This document shows positions 34,029 to 42,855 of a stretch of DNA of 64,000 nucleotides, piece by piece. The DNA is taken from the NCBI RefSeq assembly GCF_003425985.1, contig NZ_CP022985.1, positions 3,642,001-3,706,000 on the forward strand, given 5' to 3'. Origin of the DNA: Mariniflexile sp. TRM1-10. Its GTDB lineage: Bacteria > Bacteroidota > Bacteroidia > Flavobacteriales > Flavobacteriaceae. A program made the position numbers and the translations under genes. The notes under the pieces are model-generated. The model was not told the origin of the DNA, did no database searches, and saw only the letters and a program-made list of their open reading frames with translations. The first letter of the stretch is position 1. Every line of letters begins with the position of its first letter.

Positions 34029-35498
34029 ATGAAAAATCTAATTTTTATTATAATACTATCTTTGTTTTTGATGGCCTGTGGCATTAACAAACGGGAGTTT
34101 GATGCCCATCCAAGAGTAGAAGTACAAGAAAGTTTTCTTAAGGATGGGGTGTTCGATTCATTAATGTCGGCAACCGAAACACTTGAAAATTGGTGGTCGG
34201 AATTTAATGACCCAATTTTGGATACCCTGATTGAAAAGGCGAGAAAACACAATTTAGATATCAATGTTGCTATAGCAAACGTATATGCGTCGCGAGCCTT
34301 GTTGAAAGAAACAAAATTCGATAGGTTGCCAACGGTAACGGCAAACGGTAATTATACCAGGACACGATTGGGGGAAAATGTGTTCGTACAAGGAAGCAAT
34401 CCAACATTTAGTAACTATAACGGCAGTTTTGACGCTTTTTGGGAGGTAGATCTCTTTGGAAGGGTTTCCAATCGAGTTAAAGGAGCCTATGCCAATAATC
34501 AAGTATCAGTAGCCGATTTGCAAGCGGTCTATGTGAGCATCTTTGCAGAAGTGGCAAACACCTATTTGGAACTGCGAGGGACACAGTATCTAATGGATAT
34601 TGCAACCCGAAATTTGAAAGGTCAACAGGACACCTATGATTTAACGGTAAAATTATCAGATGCAGGAACAAGTAACAATCTGGATGTTTCCAGAGCTTTG
34701 GCACAATTGGAAAATACACGCGCTTCGGTACCTCCGCTAAAGGCAAGGCTTGAAGCACTAAAAAACAGTTTAAGTGTTCTCATAGGAGAAGTACCAGGTC
34801 AACTGGATCCAACCGTTGTAGAAAACCAACCATTACCAAGTTTAGAGTCATCGGTGGCGTTGGGTGATGTCAACGAATTAGTACGTCGTCGACCGGATAT
34901 CCGAAGAGCGGAGGCTGCATTGCAGATTCAAATCGCTAAATACAACCTGTCGGTGGCAGAACTATATCCCAAAATCCAATTTGGCGGGTCTATAGGTTTT
35001 TCTGCAGTTGATTTTTCAAACTTTGGTAGCAAGGAGTCATTTACTTGGAGTATAATGCCCAACATAAGCTGGGCAGCATTTAACTTGGGAAGGGTGAAAC
35101 AACAAATTAAAAGAGAGGATGCATTGACCTTGGCAGCACTCAATCAGTATGAAAAAACAGTATTACAAGCTTTGGAAGAAATAAAAACAGCGTTGACAAA
35201 TTATTCCAATGAACTGCAAAGAAGGGACATATTAAGAAAATCTTCTGAAGCAAGTGCAGAGGCGGCCAAATTTGCCAAACAACGGTTTAATGCAGGCTTG
35301 GATAGTTTTATAGATTATTTAAGAGCAGATAACACACTGTTGCAATCCGAAAATTTATTGGCCATTAGCGAAATTTCTTCAGCGACATCCCTTATTGCAA
35401 TTTATAAAGCATTGGGGGGCGGATGGGAAATTATTTCTGAAAAGGAATTAAATGACAAATTTGAAAACATGAAACTTACAGAGACGGTTTCAGAATAA
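34029..35498 (+). CDS. Outer-membrane efflux lipoprotein (NodT/OprM type)
   Basis: This is a 489-residue TolC-family protein with a lipoprotein signal and lipobox LMAC (Cys17). Two repeated halves have the long helices of the tunnel and the family phrase LVRRRPDIRRAEAAL. It forms the exit channel of the tripartite pump encoded by the two genes upstream. It ends the operon; an AraC-type regulator gene follows 156 bases later on the same strand. Confidence 0.92.
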   Translation: MKNLIFIIILSLFLMACGINKREFDAHPRVEVQESFLKDGVFDSLMSATETLENWWSEFNDPILDTLIEKARKHNLDINVAIANVYASRALLKETKFDRLPTVTANGNYTRTRLGENVFVQGSNPTFSNYNGSFDAFWEVDLFGRVSNRVKGAYANNQVSVADLQAVYVSIFAEVANTYLELRGTQYLMDIATRNLKGQQDTYDLTVKLSDAGTSNNLDVSRALAQLENTRASVPPLKARLEALKNSLSVLIGEVPGQLDPTVVENQPLPSLESSVALGDVNELVRRRPDIRRAEAALQIQIAKYNLSVAELYPKIQFGGSIGFSAVDFSNFGSKESFTWSIMPNISWAAFNLGRVKQQIKREDALTLAALNQYEKTVLQALEEIKTALTNYSNELQRRDILRKSSEASAEAAKFAKQRFNAGLDSFIDYLRADNTLLQSENLLAISEISSATSLIAIYKALGGGWEIISEKELNDKFENMKLTETVSE

Positions 35499-35654
35499 AA
35501 AGTTTTGTTTAGTAGTTGGTTGGTTGATTAGAACTACGGTATTCAGGTATGGACACCGTGGTTCCATTTTTAGTAATTTAACAATTAAGATTATTTCAAC
35601 ACATATTTTAATGACCACAAACATCATAGTTCAGTCATTATTTTATACTTTTAT

Positions 35655-36548
35655 ATGATGACCAAAACTGAGATCCCTGTTTTTGAAAACAGTAATGATT
35701 TACATGAGGCTATAGGCTTTCCTCACCGAAGCCATATTCCCAATTTTGACGTATATGCATTAGATCGTTTAGAGCCTTCGGCCAGAAGATGTATGCCCCC
35801 ATACAGGCAGGGATTTTATCAAATTGGATTAATGACCTATGTAGGAGATAGTAAATTAAACCTCAATACAGATTGGTTGACACTAGAGGAATACCCTCTA
35901 TTGTTTGTAGTGCCAGGTCAAGTGTTCTCTTGGGTTCGCGATTCAAAAATGGCGGGATTCCATATCATGTTCAAAAAAGAGTTTTTAACGAATGTGTTGT
36001 CAAATGTAGTTGAAGAGTTTCCGTTTTTGAAAATGTCTGAAAACAATGTGTTGATGCTAACAAAGGAAGAGCAAGAATCCCTTCATTTCGATGCGCAAAG
36101 AATCCATTCCGTATTTAAAAATCCCCATCCGTACCAAGAAAAAATGCTCGAAGGGATGTTGGTATCCTTTTTGTATTTCTGTAAAGCCGTATATGAACGC
36201 TACAAATCCACTGAAAATCATCTGACAAGAGCACAAATGATTACCCAGAAATTTGAAATATTGGTGGATAAGATGTACGTTGACACAAAGAATGTAGGTG
36301 ATTATGCAGAACAACTCAACATTACACCAAATTACCTTACAACCACGGTTAAAAAGTTAACAGGGAAAAGTGCAAAAGATATCATTCGGGAAAGGTTGCT
36401 GTTGGAAAGTAAAAGCTTATTGAAATATTCCGGCTTGGACATAGCGGAAATTGCATACCGATTGAATTTTCAGGAACCGACACATTTTACGAGGTTTTTT
36501 AAACAATTAAGCGGAACCACTCCTAACAAATTCCGTCAAATGGATTGA
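35655..36548 (+). CDS. AraC-family regulator next to the efflux operon
   Basis: This is a 297-residue regulator. An N-terminal cupin-like sensing domain (to about residue 180) is followed by two helix-turn-helix units: VGDYAEQLNITPNYLTTTVKKLTGKS, then LDIAEIAYRLNFQEPTHFTRFFKQLSGTTPNKFR. It may control the RND operon upstream or the SDR gene downstream. A second Met at codon 2 is an equally good start. The ligand is unknown. Confidence 0.88.
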   Translation: MMTKTEIPVFENSNDLHEAIGFPHRSHIPNFDVYALDRLEPSARRCMPPYRQGFYQIGLMTYVGDSKLNLNTDWLTLEEYPLLFVVPGQVFSWVRDSKMAGFHIMFKKEFLTNVLSNVVEEFPFLKMSENNVLMLTKEEQESLHFDAQRIHSVFKNPHPYQEKMLEGMLVSFLYFCKAVYERYKSTENHLTRAQMITQKFEILVDKMYVDTKNVGDYAEQLNITPNYLTTTVKKLTGKSAKDIIRERLLLESKSLLKYSGLDIAEIAYRLNFQEPTHFTRFFKQLSGTTPNKFRQMD

Positions 36549-36666
36549 TAAAGTGGAATTGGAACGCTATTTGCACTTGAATTGCAATGTGTGTGTTTGG
36601 GTCATTTATAAAAGGAAAGTGGTTCTTTTTTGAGATTGATTTTAGTTACTTTTGTATAAGTAAATT

Positions 36667-37362
36667 ATGAGTGCCATGAAAAAGAATAGGATAGCCGTTG
36701 TTACGGAATCAGGAAATGGTTTGGGAAAGACCTTTGCCAATATTTTATTGAACAATGATTATGATGTAATTCTTGCAGCTAGTAAGAAGAGCTATGAGCT
36801 GCTTTCGCAGGAAGCTGGATCGCTCCAGGAATATATGTTGGTTAAAACAGATTTCACATCCGAAGAAAGCGTTCTGGAATTAAAAAATAGGATTGTTTCC
36901 ACATTTGGCAGGTTGGACTTATTGATTAACAATGCAGAAATTGCCAATGGTTTTGGTCAAAAAATAGACCAAATCAATATTGATGACGTAAGGCAGGTGT
37001 ATGAAACAAATTTGTTTGCAGTCATTAGAATGATAAAGTTGCTAAAGCCACTGCTTGAAAAAAGTGATGACCCTAGCATTATTAATATAACAAGTGCAAT
37101 GGGTGATATAAACAAAATGAAGGATGAAGACTTTTGTTATTCCAATTATTGCATGACCGCCTATGCTACCTCCAAAGCAGCACTGAACATGTTTACCCAT
37201 TTGCAATGTAAAGAGTTCAAGCCGTCAAAAATAACCATCAACAGTTTTGATCCTATTACATCAAAAAACTGTACCCATAATTCTGTAACCATTTGTGATG
37301 GTATCAAGGACGAATTTTTATCACTCATTAAAAAGCAGCCATTAAACCTGCGAATACAATAA
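36667..37362 (+). CDS. Short-chain dehydrogenase/reductase with altered nucleotide motif
   Basis: This is a 231-residue SDR. The nucleotide-binding motif is TESGNGLG, with Glu in place of the first Gly of TGxxxGxG. The NNAE motif replaces NNAG. The catalytic residues remain: Ser in NITSAMG and the YATSK pair of Tyr and Lys. It reduces or oxidises a carbonyl with NAD(P)H; the substrate is unknown. It lies 118 bases after the AraC gene. A TACTTTTG box at 36647-36654 could be its -7 element. The substitutions suggest changed cofactor use or a relaxed role. Confidence 0.8.
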   Translation: MSAMKKNRIAVVTESGNGLGKTFANILLNNDYDVILAASKKSYELLSQEAGSLQEYMLVKTDFTSEESVLELKNRIVSTFGRLDLLINNAEIANGFGQKIDQINIDDVRQVYETNLFAVIRMIKLLKPLLEKSDDPSIINITSAMGDINKMKDEDFCYSNYCMTAYATSKAALNMFTHLQCKEFKPSKITINSFDPITSKNCTHNSVTICDGIKDEFLSLIKKQPLNLRIQ

Positions 37363-37634
37363 ACAATAAAACTTCATTAAATATTTAAGAATAATTAATC
37401 CCCCTACCTAGTTCCTAGTTGCATGATTTAACTAATTGGGCATTCCACAAACAATTTCATTTAAATGTATTGGCTACCTTTTGGCAACTTAAGAGGTTGT
37501 AAAACTTATAGGCAATAATGGTAAGTATTATAATTATTAACTCTATACCTTAGTTTCTAATCCGAGTGCCGCTTCAAGCGTTTATTCCGCTACGTCGGAA
37601 ATTAATCTTATTAGAAATTCAATAACAAAATGAG

Positions 37635-37661
37635 CGGAATGGTAGTGAAAATTCCATTCCG
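37635..37661 (+). terminator. Terminator-like hairpin in the gap after the SDR gene
   Basis: CGGAATGG (37635-37642) pairs with CCATTCCG (37654-37661) and is followed by ATTTTTTTG. It is 273 bases from the SDR stop, so it may end a lost transcript. Confidence 0.6.
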
Positions 37662-37679
37662 ATTTTTTTGCATTTGCAC

Positions 37680-37805
37680 TTAAGCTGATAAAGTTTTCAT
37701 ATGAGGCCTTAATGCAATCCAAGGTTGAATATCCACTAAATAAGCTTCTGAAAATACTCCTGCAATTTTAACAGCAAGTCCCAAGTCGCAATCAAACAAA
37801 AGAAT
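37680..37805 (-). pseudogene. Unassigned C-terminal-like remnant
   Basis: The minus strand encodes 41 residues including VKIAGVFSEAYLVDIQPWIA and LRPHMKTLSA, then TAA. It has no start codon and is closed by a stop upstream. The composition looks protein-like, but I do not recognise the family. The rest of the 610-base gap 37363-37972 shows no gene. Confidence 0.3.
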
Positions 37806-37972
37806 TTACCAATTTTTAAATTAACTTGTCGGTTATATAGAGCTCAGTGCTGGGAATTTGAAAATTTGGTTTTCTCCATATTTGTCATTTTGGCTAACTT
37901 TTTTTCTTTTTTGGTTACTTTTTCCCAGCTCAATAGTGTGAATTTTGCATTGTACAATTAAACAAAGTAAAT

Positions 37973-38779
37973 ATGCAAAAGACAATTTTTATTACGGGAG
38001 CTTCAAGCGGGCTGGGAAAGGCTGTGGCCAAGTTATTTCAAAGCAAAGGATGGAATGTTATCGCGACAATGCGAAATCCAGAAAGAGAATCAGAATTAAA
38101 TCAGCTGGAAAATGTTACGTTACTGTCTCTTGATGTAACGGATTTAAATCAAATCAAGGCTGCTGTTTCGAAAATATTGGCCACACAATCTGTGGATGTC
38201 GTACTTAATAATGCTGGTTATGGATTAGTTGGGCCATTAGAAGCTTTTAGCGACGAGCAGATCAATACCCAAATTCAAACTAATTTATTTGGTGTTATCA
38301 ACTTGACTAGGGCTTTTGTAACTAATTTTAGAGAAAAGAGAAACGGCACGTTTATAAATGTAACATCTTCTTTTGGCCTGCTGAGCTTTCCAACTTGTTC
38401 GGTGTATAGTGCAACAAAATTCGGAGTCGATGGATTTTCGGAAGGGCTTTTATATGAAGTAGCGCAGTTTGGAATAAAAGTGAAGATAGTTGCTCCAGGC
38501 GGTATGCAGACCGATTTCGCGGGACGCTCCCTACAAGGCGGTATGCATGAAGCATATAATCAACTTGCAACCAAAGTAAGTGAAGGGTACAGTGCTGAAC
38601 AGATTGCCAATTATACACGTCCTGAAGAAGTTGCTCAGGTTATTTTTGATGCAGCTACGGATAACAAAAATCAGCTAAGATATATAGCAGGAAAAGATGC
38701 TGCAGCATTATATTCCGAACGTTTAGAACTGGGACCTGAGAAGCAAGTTCAAAAAATCAAGTCTCAATTTTTATTTTAG
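37973..38779 (+). CDS. Short-chain dehydrogenase/reductase, classical
   Basis: This is a 268-residue SDR with an intact TGASSGLG nucleotide motif, NNAG, catalytic Ser in NVTSSFG and the YSATK Tyr/Lys pair. It has the classical C-terminal substrate region. It probably acts on an aldehyde or ketone with NADP(H). An AraC-type regulator gene follows by 79 bases on the same strand, mirroring the AraC/SDR pair at 35655-37362. The substrate is unknown. Confidence 0.9.
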   Translation: MQKTIFITGASSGLGKAVAKLFQSKGWNVIATMRNPERESELNQLENVTLLSLDVTDLNQIKAAVSKILATQSVDVVLNNAGYGLVGPLEAFSDEQINTQIQTNLFGVINLTRAFVTNFREKRNGTFINVTSSFGLLSFPTCSVYSATKFGVDGFSEGLLYEVAQFGIKVKIVAPGGMQTDFAGRSLQGGMHEAYNQLATKVSEGYSAEQIANYTRPEEVAQVIFDAATDNKNQLRYIAGKDAAALYSERLELGPEKQVQKIKSQFLF

Positions 38780-38858
38780 TATGATGTGAAGTCCCTGTCG
38801 ATTTCAGAAATGGATATGTCAGGGACATAATAATTATAATTTTATAAATTTGTTGTAA

Positions 38859-39773
38859 ATGAAAAACAATCCAGTAATATTCAATTCCCTTTCCCAACTT
38901 CACAAAGCAATGGGACAAAACGCTCCCAATCATCCCCTGATCAGTATTTTGAATTATGGAGAAGCAGCGTTTGATCCTAAGGATTTTGAACAGGGAATAA
39001 TATTAAATTTTTACAAAATATCATTTAAGACCAATTTTACAGGCCAGCTGAAGTATGGTCAGGGATTTTATGATTTTGAAGAAGGTGGGATGTCTTTCAT
39101 TGCGCCAGGGCAATTGTTAAGAATGCAGACTGAAGAGGCAGACTACAGCGGCATGTCATTGCACATACATCCTGATTTTCTTAGATCCTATTCATTAAAT
39201 GCAAACATTAAACAATATGGATTTTTCAATTATTCAGCGGCTGAGGCACTTTATCTTTCTGGAAAAGAAAAAGCAACAATTTTAAGCATCTATAAATTTA
39301 TTGAGGAAGAATTGAGTGAACGTATTGATAAATTCAGCCAGGATGTGATTATCTCACAGATTGAACTATTGCTTAATTACGCAAATCGCTTTTATGACCG
39401 GCAGTTTATTACCAGAAAATTGCTCAATAATGAAATATTAAGCCAATTGGAAACATATCTGGATAACTACTTTAATAATGAAGAGTCATTAACAAATGGG
39501 CTGCCTTCAGTTAGTGCAGCTGCTGAAGAATTAAAACTGACACCTCGATATTTAAGTGATTTATTACGTCATTTGATTGGACAGAATACCCAGCAGTATA
39601 TTCATGAAAAAGTAATAGAAAAAGCTAAGGAACTATTGGCTAAGGATGAACTAAATATTGCTGAGATAGCTTATCATCTAGGCTTTGAGCATCCGCAGTC
39701 GCTTACGAAGTTATTTAAGAATAAAACCAATCTTACGCCACTTAAATTTAAAGAGTTAATTTTTAAAAATTAA
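38859..39773 (+). CDS. AraC-family regulator
   Basis: This is a 304-residue regulator. The N-terminal sensing domain includes YGQGFYDFEEGGMSFIAPGQ, a cupin-like pattern. The C-terminal pair of helix-turn-helix units reads VSAAAEELKLTPRYLSDLLRHLIG and NIAEIAYHLGFEHPQSLTKLFKNKTNLTPLKFR-like. A -7-like TAAATTTG at 38845-38852 ends six bases before the ATG, so the message may be leaderless. It probably controls the SDR gene upstream. Confidence 0.88.
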   Translation: MKNNPVIFNSLSQLHKAMGQNAPNHPLISILNYGEAAFDPKDFEQGIILNFYKISFKTNFTGQLKYGQGFYDFEEGGMSFIAPGQLLRMQTEEADYSGMSLHIHPDFLRSYSLNANIKQYGFFNYSAAEALYLSGKEKATILSIYKFIEEELSERIDKFSQDVIISQIELLLNYANRFYDRQFITRKLLNNEILSQLETYLDNYFNNEESLTNGLPSVSAAAEELKLTPRYLSDLLRHLIGQNTQQYIHEKVIEKAKELLAKDELNIAEIAYHLGFEHPQSLTKLFKNKTNLTPLKFKELIFKN

Positions 39774-39785
39774 AATAGTTTATCT

Positions 39786-39820
39786 TTTGAAACGATTGTT
39801 TCAAATAAATACTATATTTG
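39786..39820 (+). promoter_or_regulatory. TetR operator and promoter of the regulator gene
   Basis: TTTGAAACGATTGTTTCAAA (39786-39805) is a palindrome with eight-base arms, followed by a consensus -7 box TATATTTG (39813-39820). The operator fills the space between the -33 (TTTTG at 39785-39789) and -7 elements. The same palindrome, in perfect form, recurs at 40421-40442. Confidence 0.75.
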
Positions 39821-39828
39821 TCCCAGAT

Positions 39829-40407
39829 ATGCCAAAAAATGTAAAATTTGACGAAGTACTAGCAATTTCTAAAGCGATGGATGTCTTTTGGAAGAAAGGC
39901 TATAGCGGTGCGTCTATGCGTGATCTTACCGACGCGATGGGAATCAATAGCAGCAGTCTTTATAATACAATTGGTGATAAACACCAATTATTTGTAAAGT
40001 GTATTAAGAATTACACGGAGTCACGAAGGGACGCTGCTGAAAAACAATTTCAAAATGTTGCAAGTCCAATAAATGCTATTGAGCAGTTTATCAATGGTGC
40101 TGTGCATAGTATCACGAATGAACCAAACAGCTGTCTGGCTATAAAAACCACCTTTGAGATGGCTATTGATGATTTAGAAGTTCAAAAAATACTCAGAAGT
40201 GATAGTACTTTTACTTATAATTTGATATTAGGTTTCGTTGAAAAAGCTATTGGTAATAATGAGATTAAAATCACTAATGATGCAAAAATGCTGACAGATT
40301 ATATTATCAATAACTTTACCGGATGGCACGAGTCATTTATTATTAATCAAGATAAAAAAAGAATAAAAAAAATGGCGCAATTCCTAATAGAAGTTCTTAA
40401 ACAATAA
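39829..40407 (+). CDS. TetR/AcrR-family repressor
   Basis: This is a 192-residue protein. The N-terminal helix-turn-helix is clear: ALSKAMDVFWKKGYSGAS-like start, then MRDLTDAMGINSSSLYNTIGDKHQLF. The ligand-binding half is helical. ATG 39829 is chosen over 39787 because the earlier start lies inside the operator and before the -7 box. The start is only nine bases after the -7 box, so the message may be nearly leaderless. Copies of one palindrome sit before this gene and before the oxidoreductase gene downstream, so it probably represses both. Confidence 0.88.
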   Translation: MPKNVKFDEVLAISKAMDVFWKKGYSGASMRDLTDAMGINSSSLYNTIGDKHQLFVKCIKNYTESRRDAAEKQFQNVASPINAIEQFINGAVHSITNEPNSCLAIKTTFEMAIDDLEVQKILRSDSTFTYNLILGFVEKAIGNNEIKITNDAKMLTDYIINNFTGWHESFIINQDKKRIKKMAQFLIEVLKQ

Positions 40408-40420
40408 TTTTTTTTGCTTC

Positions 40421-40442
40421 ATTTGAAACAATTGTTTCAAAT
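40421..40442. promoter_or_regulatory. Second TetR operator, upstream of the oxidoreductase gene
   Basis: A perfect 22-bp palindrome with core TTTGAAACAATTGTTTCAAA, differing from the first operator by one base in the core. It lies 14 bases after the regulator stop and 80 before the ATG at 40523. Confidence 0.8.
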
Positions 40443-40522
40443 GAAAAAAAATTAATATGCAATGGGTGGTGAATTGAATCCAGCCATTAAAAAAATAATT
40501 TTAATAAACACTTACAAATAAA

Positions 40523-41521
40523 ATGAATACTACAAAAAACAAACTGCTCATTTATGGAGCTACAGGTTATACAGGAAAAATAATAGCCGCTCGAGCCAAA
40601 GAGCTAAACCTTGATTTTGAAATAGCAGCCCGCGAAGATGATAAAATCAAAATTTTGGCAAAAGAATTAAATGTACCTTTTCATATTTTCAATGTAGAGG
40701 ACGAAAAAGGGTGGGAGCAATCCCTGACTGATAAATTCGTTTTGATTAATGCGGCTGGTCCCTTTCAGTTTACTGCAAAACAAGCAATGAATGCCTGTTT
40801 GAGAGCAGGGGTACATTATCTAGATATCAGTGCTGAATTAGAAACGTATCAATTAGCTGAATCATTAGATAAAGAAGCAAAATCCGTAGGCATACAACTG
40901 ATTTCCGGAGCTGGACTTTTTGTGAGTTATGATGCGCTTGCTGTTCACTTATCAAAATTGGTTGAAGATCCACAGGAATTAAAGGTTGGTTTCAGACATT
41001 ATGGGGGCTTTTCTAAAGGTTCGATACTAAGCAGTAAAAACATTGCAGATTTGGGTATTTTGGTAAGAAAGAATGGAGAAATAAAAGAAAACCCAAACCC
41101 GGAACTCAAGGTTTTTTCTTTTGGTGACGAAGCTGTTGAATGTCTTCCCACTCCTTTAGGAGGAATTGTTTTGACCTATAAATCAACAGGAATACCCAAT
41201 ATAGAAGAATACTTCTCATTAAAATTACCGGCCTTAGGTATGCCTGATTTGAAAGCAGAAAATCTTCCGGATGGTCCATCAGAAGAAGAGCGTGCTTCAG
41301 GAAGAAACGGACTTTCAGCAGAAATAACTGGGAAAGATGGAAAAGTTGTAAAAGCCTATATAGATGCGCCATCAGGGTATACATTAACGCCCATTTCTGT
41401 TGTGGCAGTTGCTAACCGTATCTTGAATAATGATTTTAAAATTGGTTATCAGTCACCAGGTTCTGCATATGGTGAAGAGATTTTGAATGATATTCCTAAC
41501 CTATATCTTTATGATTTATAA
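40523..41521 (+). CDS. Saccharopine-dehydrogenase-like / trans-acting enoyl-reductase-like oxidoreductase
   Basis: This is a 332-residue protein with an N-terminal Rossmann domain (IYGATGYTGKIIAARA) and the family phrase INAAGPF, followed by HYLDISAE. The C-terminal domain resembles the saccharopine dehydrogenase NADP family and the trans-acting enoyl reductases of lipid synthesis. It binds NAD(P), but the substrate is unknown. A TetR operator upstream suggests induction by the compound it acts on or by a related toxic compound. A hairpin follows. Confidence 0.82.
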   Translation: MNTTKNKLLIYGATGYTGKIIAARAKELNLDFEIAAREDDKIKILAKELNVPFHIFNVEDEKGWEQSLTDKFVLINAAGPFQFTAKQAMNACLRAGVHYLDISAELETYQLAESLDKEAKSVGIQLISGAGLFVSYDALAVHLSKLVEDPQELKVGFRHYGGFSKGSILSSKNIADLGILVRKNGEIKENPNPELKVFSFGDEAVECLPTPLGGIVLTYKSTGIPNIEEYFSLKLPALGMPDLKAENLPDGPSEEERASGRNGLSAEITGKDGKVVKAYIDAPSGYTLTPISVVAVANRILNNDFKIGYQSPGSAYGEEILNDIPNLYLYDL

Positions 41522-41541
41522 GAAATTAATATAAATATATT

Positions 41542-41579
41542 TTCGCCAAAATGGCTACAATTAAAGGCGTTTTGGCGAA
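41542..41579 (+). terminator. Hairpin after the oxidoreductase gene
   Basis: TTCGCCAAAA (41542-41551) and TTTTGGCGAA (41570-41579) pair perfectly over ten bases. No T run follows, so termination is likely but weaker. Confidence 0.6.
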
Positions 41580-41633
41580 TAGAATTTTAGATATTTTAAG
41601 CACCTTTGTATGATATCAATTGAAATATAAAAC

Positions 41634-42185
41634 ATGAGTTACTGTAATTATATCCCGATGATGAAAGAACCCAGTCGAACTCTTCATCAAAACTATCATG
41701 ATTATCACTATGGTTTTCCTATTCATGATGACAACGAATTATTCGGACGTTTGATATTGGAAATCAATCAAGCAGGATTGAGCTGGGAAACTATTTTGAA
41801 AAAAGAGGAAAGTTTTCGCAATGCCTATGATAATTTCAATATTAAAAAAGTTGCGTATTACACCGAAAAAGATCGTGAACGATTATTAAATGATGTTGGA
41901 ATTATCCGCAATAAACTCAAAGTAAATGCCGCAATTGAAAATGCAAAAACTATACTTCAATTGCAGGATAAGTTTGGTAGTTTTGAAAAATGGCTTGAAT
42001 ACCACCACCCCAAAAACAAAGAAGAATGGGTGAAATTATTTAAGAAAACTTTCAAGTTTACCGGCGGTGAAATTGTAAATGAGTTTCTAATGAGTATTGG
42101 TTATCTTAAAGGAGCGCACTCTGAAAATTGCAGCGTATACCATGAAATTTTAAAAACCAACCCTATGTGGTTACAAAGAAAATAA
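41634..42185 (+). CDS. DNA-3-methyladenine glycosylase I-like protein
   Basis: This is a 183-residue protein of the Tag family. It has the N-terminal YHDYHYGFPIHDDNELFG pattern, then EINQAGLSWETILKKEESFR with the catalytic-region tryptophan, and RLLNDVGIIRNKLKVNAAI. The zinc-site Cys near the N-terminus (C4) and a C-terminal NCSVYHE are present. Tag removes 3-methyladenine from alkylated DNA. The sequence is somewhat divergent near the C-terminus, so the substrate may differ. It overlaps nothing; the next gene starts two bases after its stop. Confidence 0.85.
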   Translation: MSYCNYIPMMKEPSRTLHQNYHDYHYGFPIHDDNELFGRLILEINQAGLSWETILKKEESFRNAYDNFNIKKVAYYTEKDRERLLNDVGIIRNKLKVNAAIENAKTILQLQDKFGSFEKWLEYHHPKNKEEWVKLFKKTFKFTGGEIVNEFLMSIGYLKGAHSENCSVYHEILKTNPMWLQRK

Positions 42186-42187
42186 GT

Positions 42188-42526
42188 ATGAATATAAAGG
42201 CTTTTATAAATGACTGGATTGAGGCTGGTAATACTTTTAATACCGCAAAATATTTAAATTTTTATTTTACTGATGCTGTTTTAGACGATCTGTCCGTGGG
42301 TAAGAAGTTTCTAGGACATGAAGGAATCGAAGATTATTTTAGTAGTTATTTTATTGGTTATAATACAAATACTGAAATCGTTAGTTTGGATATTTCAGAC
42401 GAGCATCATGTGTATTTGGAAGTGAAATTTACAGGTAACTTTCCAGAGGGAGAAATTGGAGGGACTTTTGAAATAACCATCAAAAACAATAAGATTTCAT
42501 ATTTAAAAGCAGATTTAATTGACTAA
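42188..42526 (+). CDS. SnoaL-like (NTF2-fold) protein
   Basis: This is a 112-residue protein of the nuclear-transport-factor-2 fold: FINDWIEAGNTFNTAKYLNFYFTDAVLDD, GHEGIEDYF and a closing beta sheet. Members bind small hydrophobic ligands or act as small isomerases. ATG 42188 is chosen because the earlier start at 42167 overlaps the glycosylase gene and adds residues outside the fold. It is probably co-transcribed with the flanking genes. The function is unknown. Confidence 0.7.
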   Translation: MNIKAFINDWIEAGNTFNTAKYLNFYFTDAVLDDLSVGKKFLGHEGIEDYFSSYFIGYNTNTEIVSLDISDEHHVYLEVKFTGNFPEGEIGGTFEITIKNNKISYLKADLID

Positions 42527-42537
42527 ATAAAAACAAA

Positions 42538-42855
42538 ATGAACTACAACAATTTTGACGAAATCATTCGTCGTTCTTTGGAACTAAGAAAAAGATACCAC
42601 GAGTTGGAACTACAGCACCACGGAAGTAAATGGTCGGTTGAAGAGGATGCTTTGGCCTACCTAACCGATGCTGGTTTGATAGGCAGAAATATTATGTCCC
42701 AGCAACAACGCTGGCCAAAAGGTGGTTCAGAAGAAGAGTTAAAACATAAATTAGGTGAGAATATTTGGTGGCTGATTGTCCTAGCTGAAAGATCTGGAAT
42801 AGATATCAGTGAGTCGGTCGAGAGTTTTTTAAATAAAACAGAAAGACTTTTTTAA
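42538..42855 (+). CDS. MazG-like small protein
   Basis: This is a 105-residue helical protein. KWSVEEDALAYLTDAGLIGR and KLGENIWWLIVLAERSGID resemble the helices of MazG-type nucleotide pyrophosphohydrolases, with the E-x-x-D-L-like acidic residues in EEDALAYLTD and GENIWWLIVLAE. It may hydrolyse abnormal nucleoside triphosphates, which would fit a DNA-repair neighbour. It starts 11 bases after the preceding stop. Confidence 0.7.
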   Translation: MNYNNFDEIIRRSLELRKRYHELELQHHGSKWSVEEDALAYLTDAGLIGRNIMSQQQRWPKGGSEEELKHKLGENIWWLIVLAERSGIDISESVESFLNKTERLF

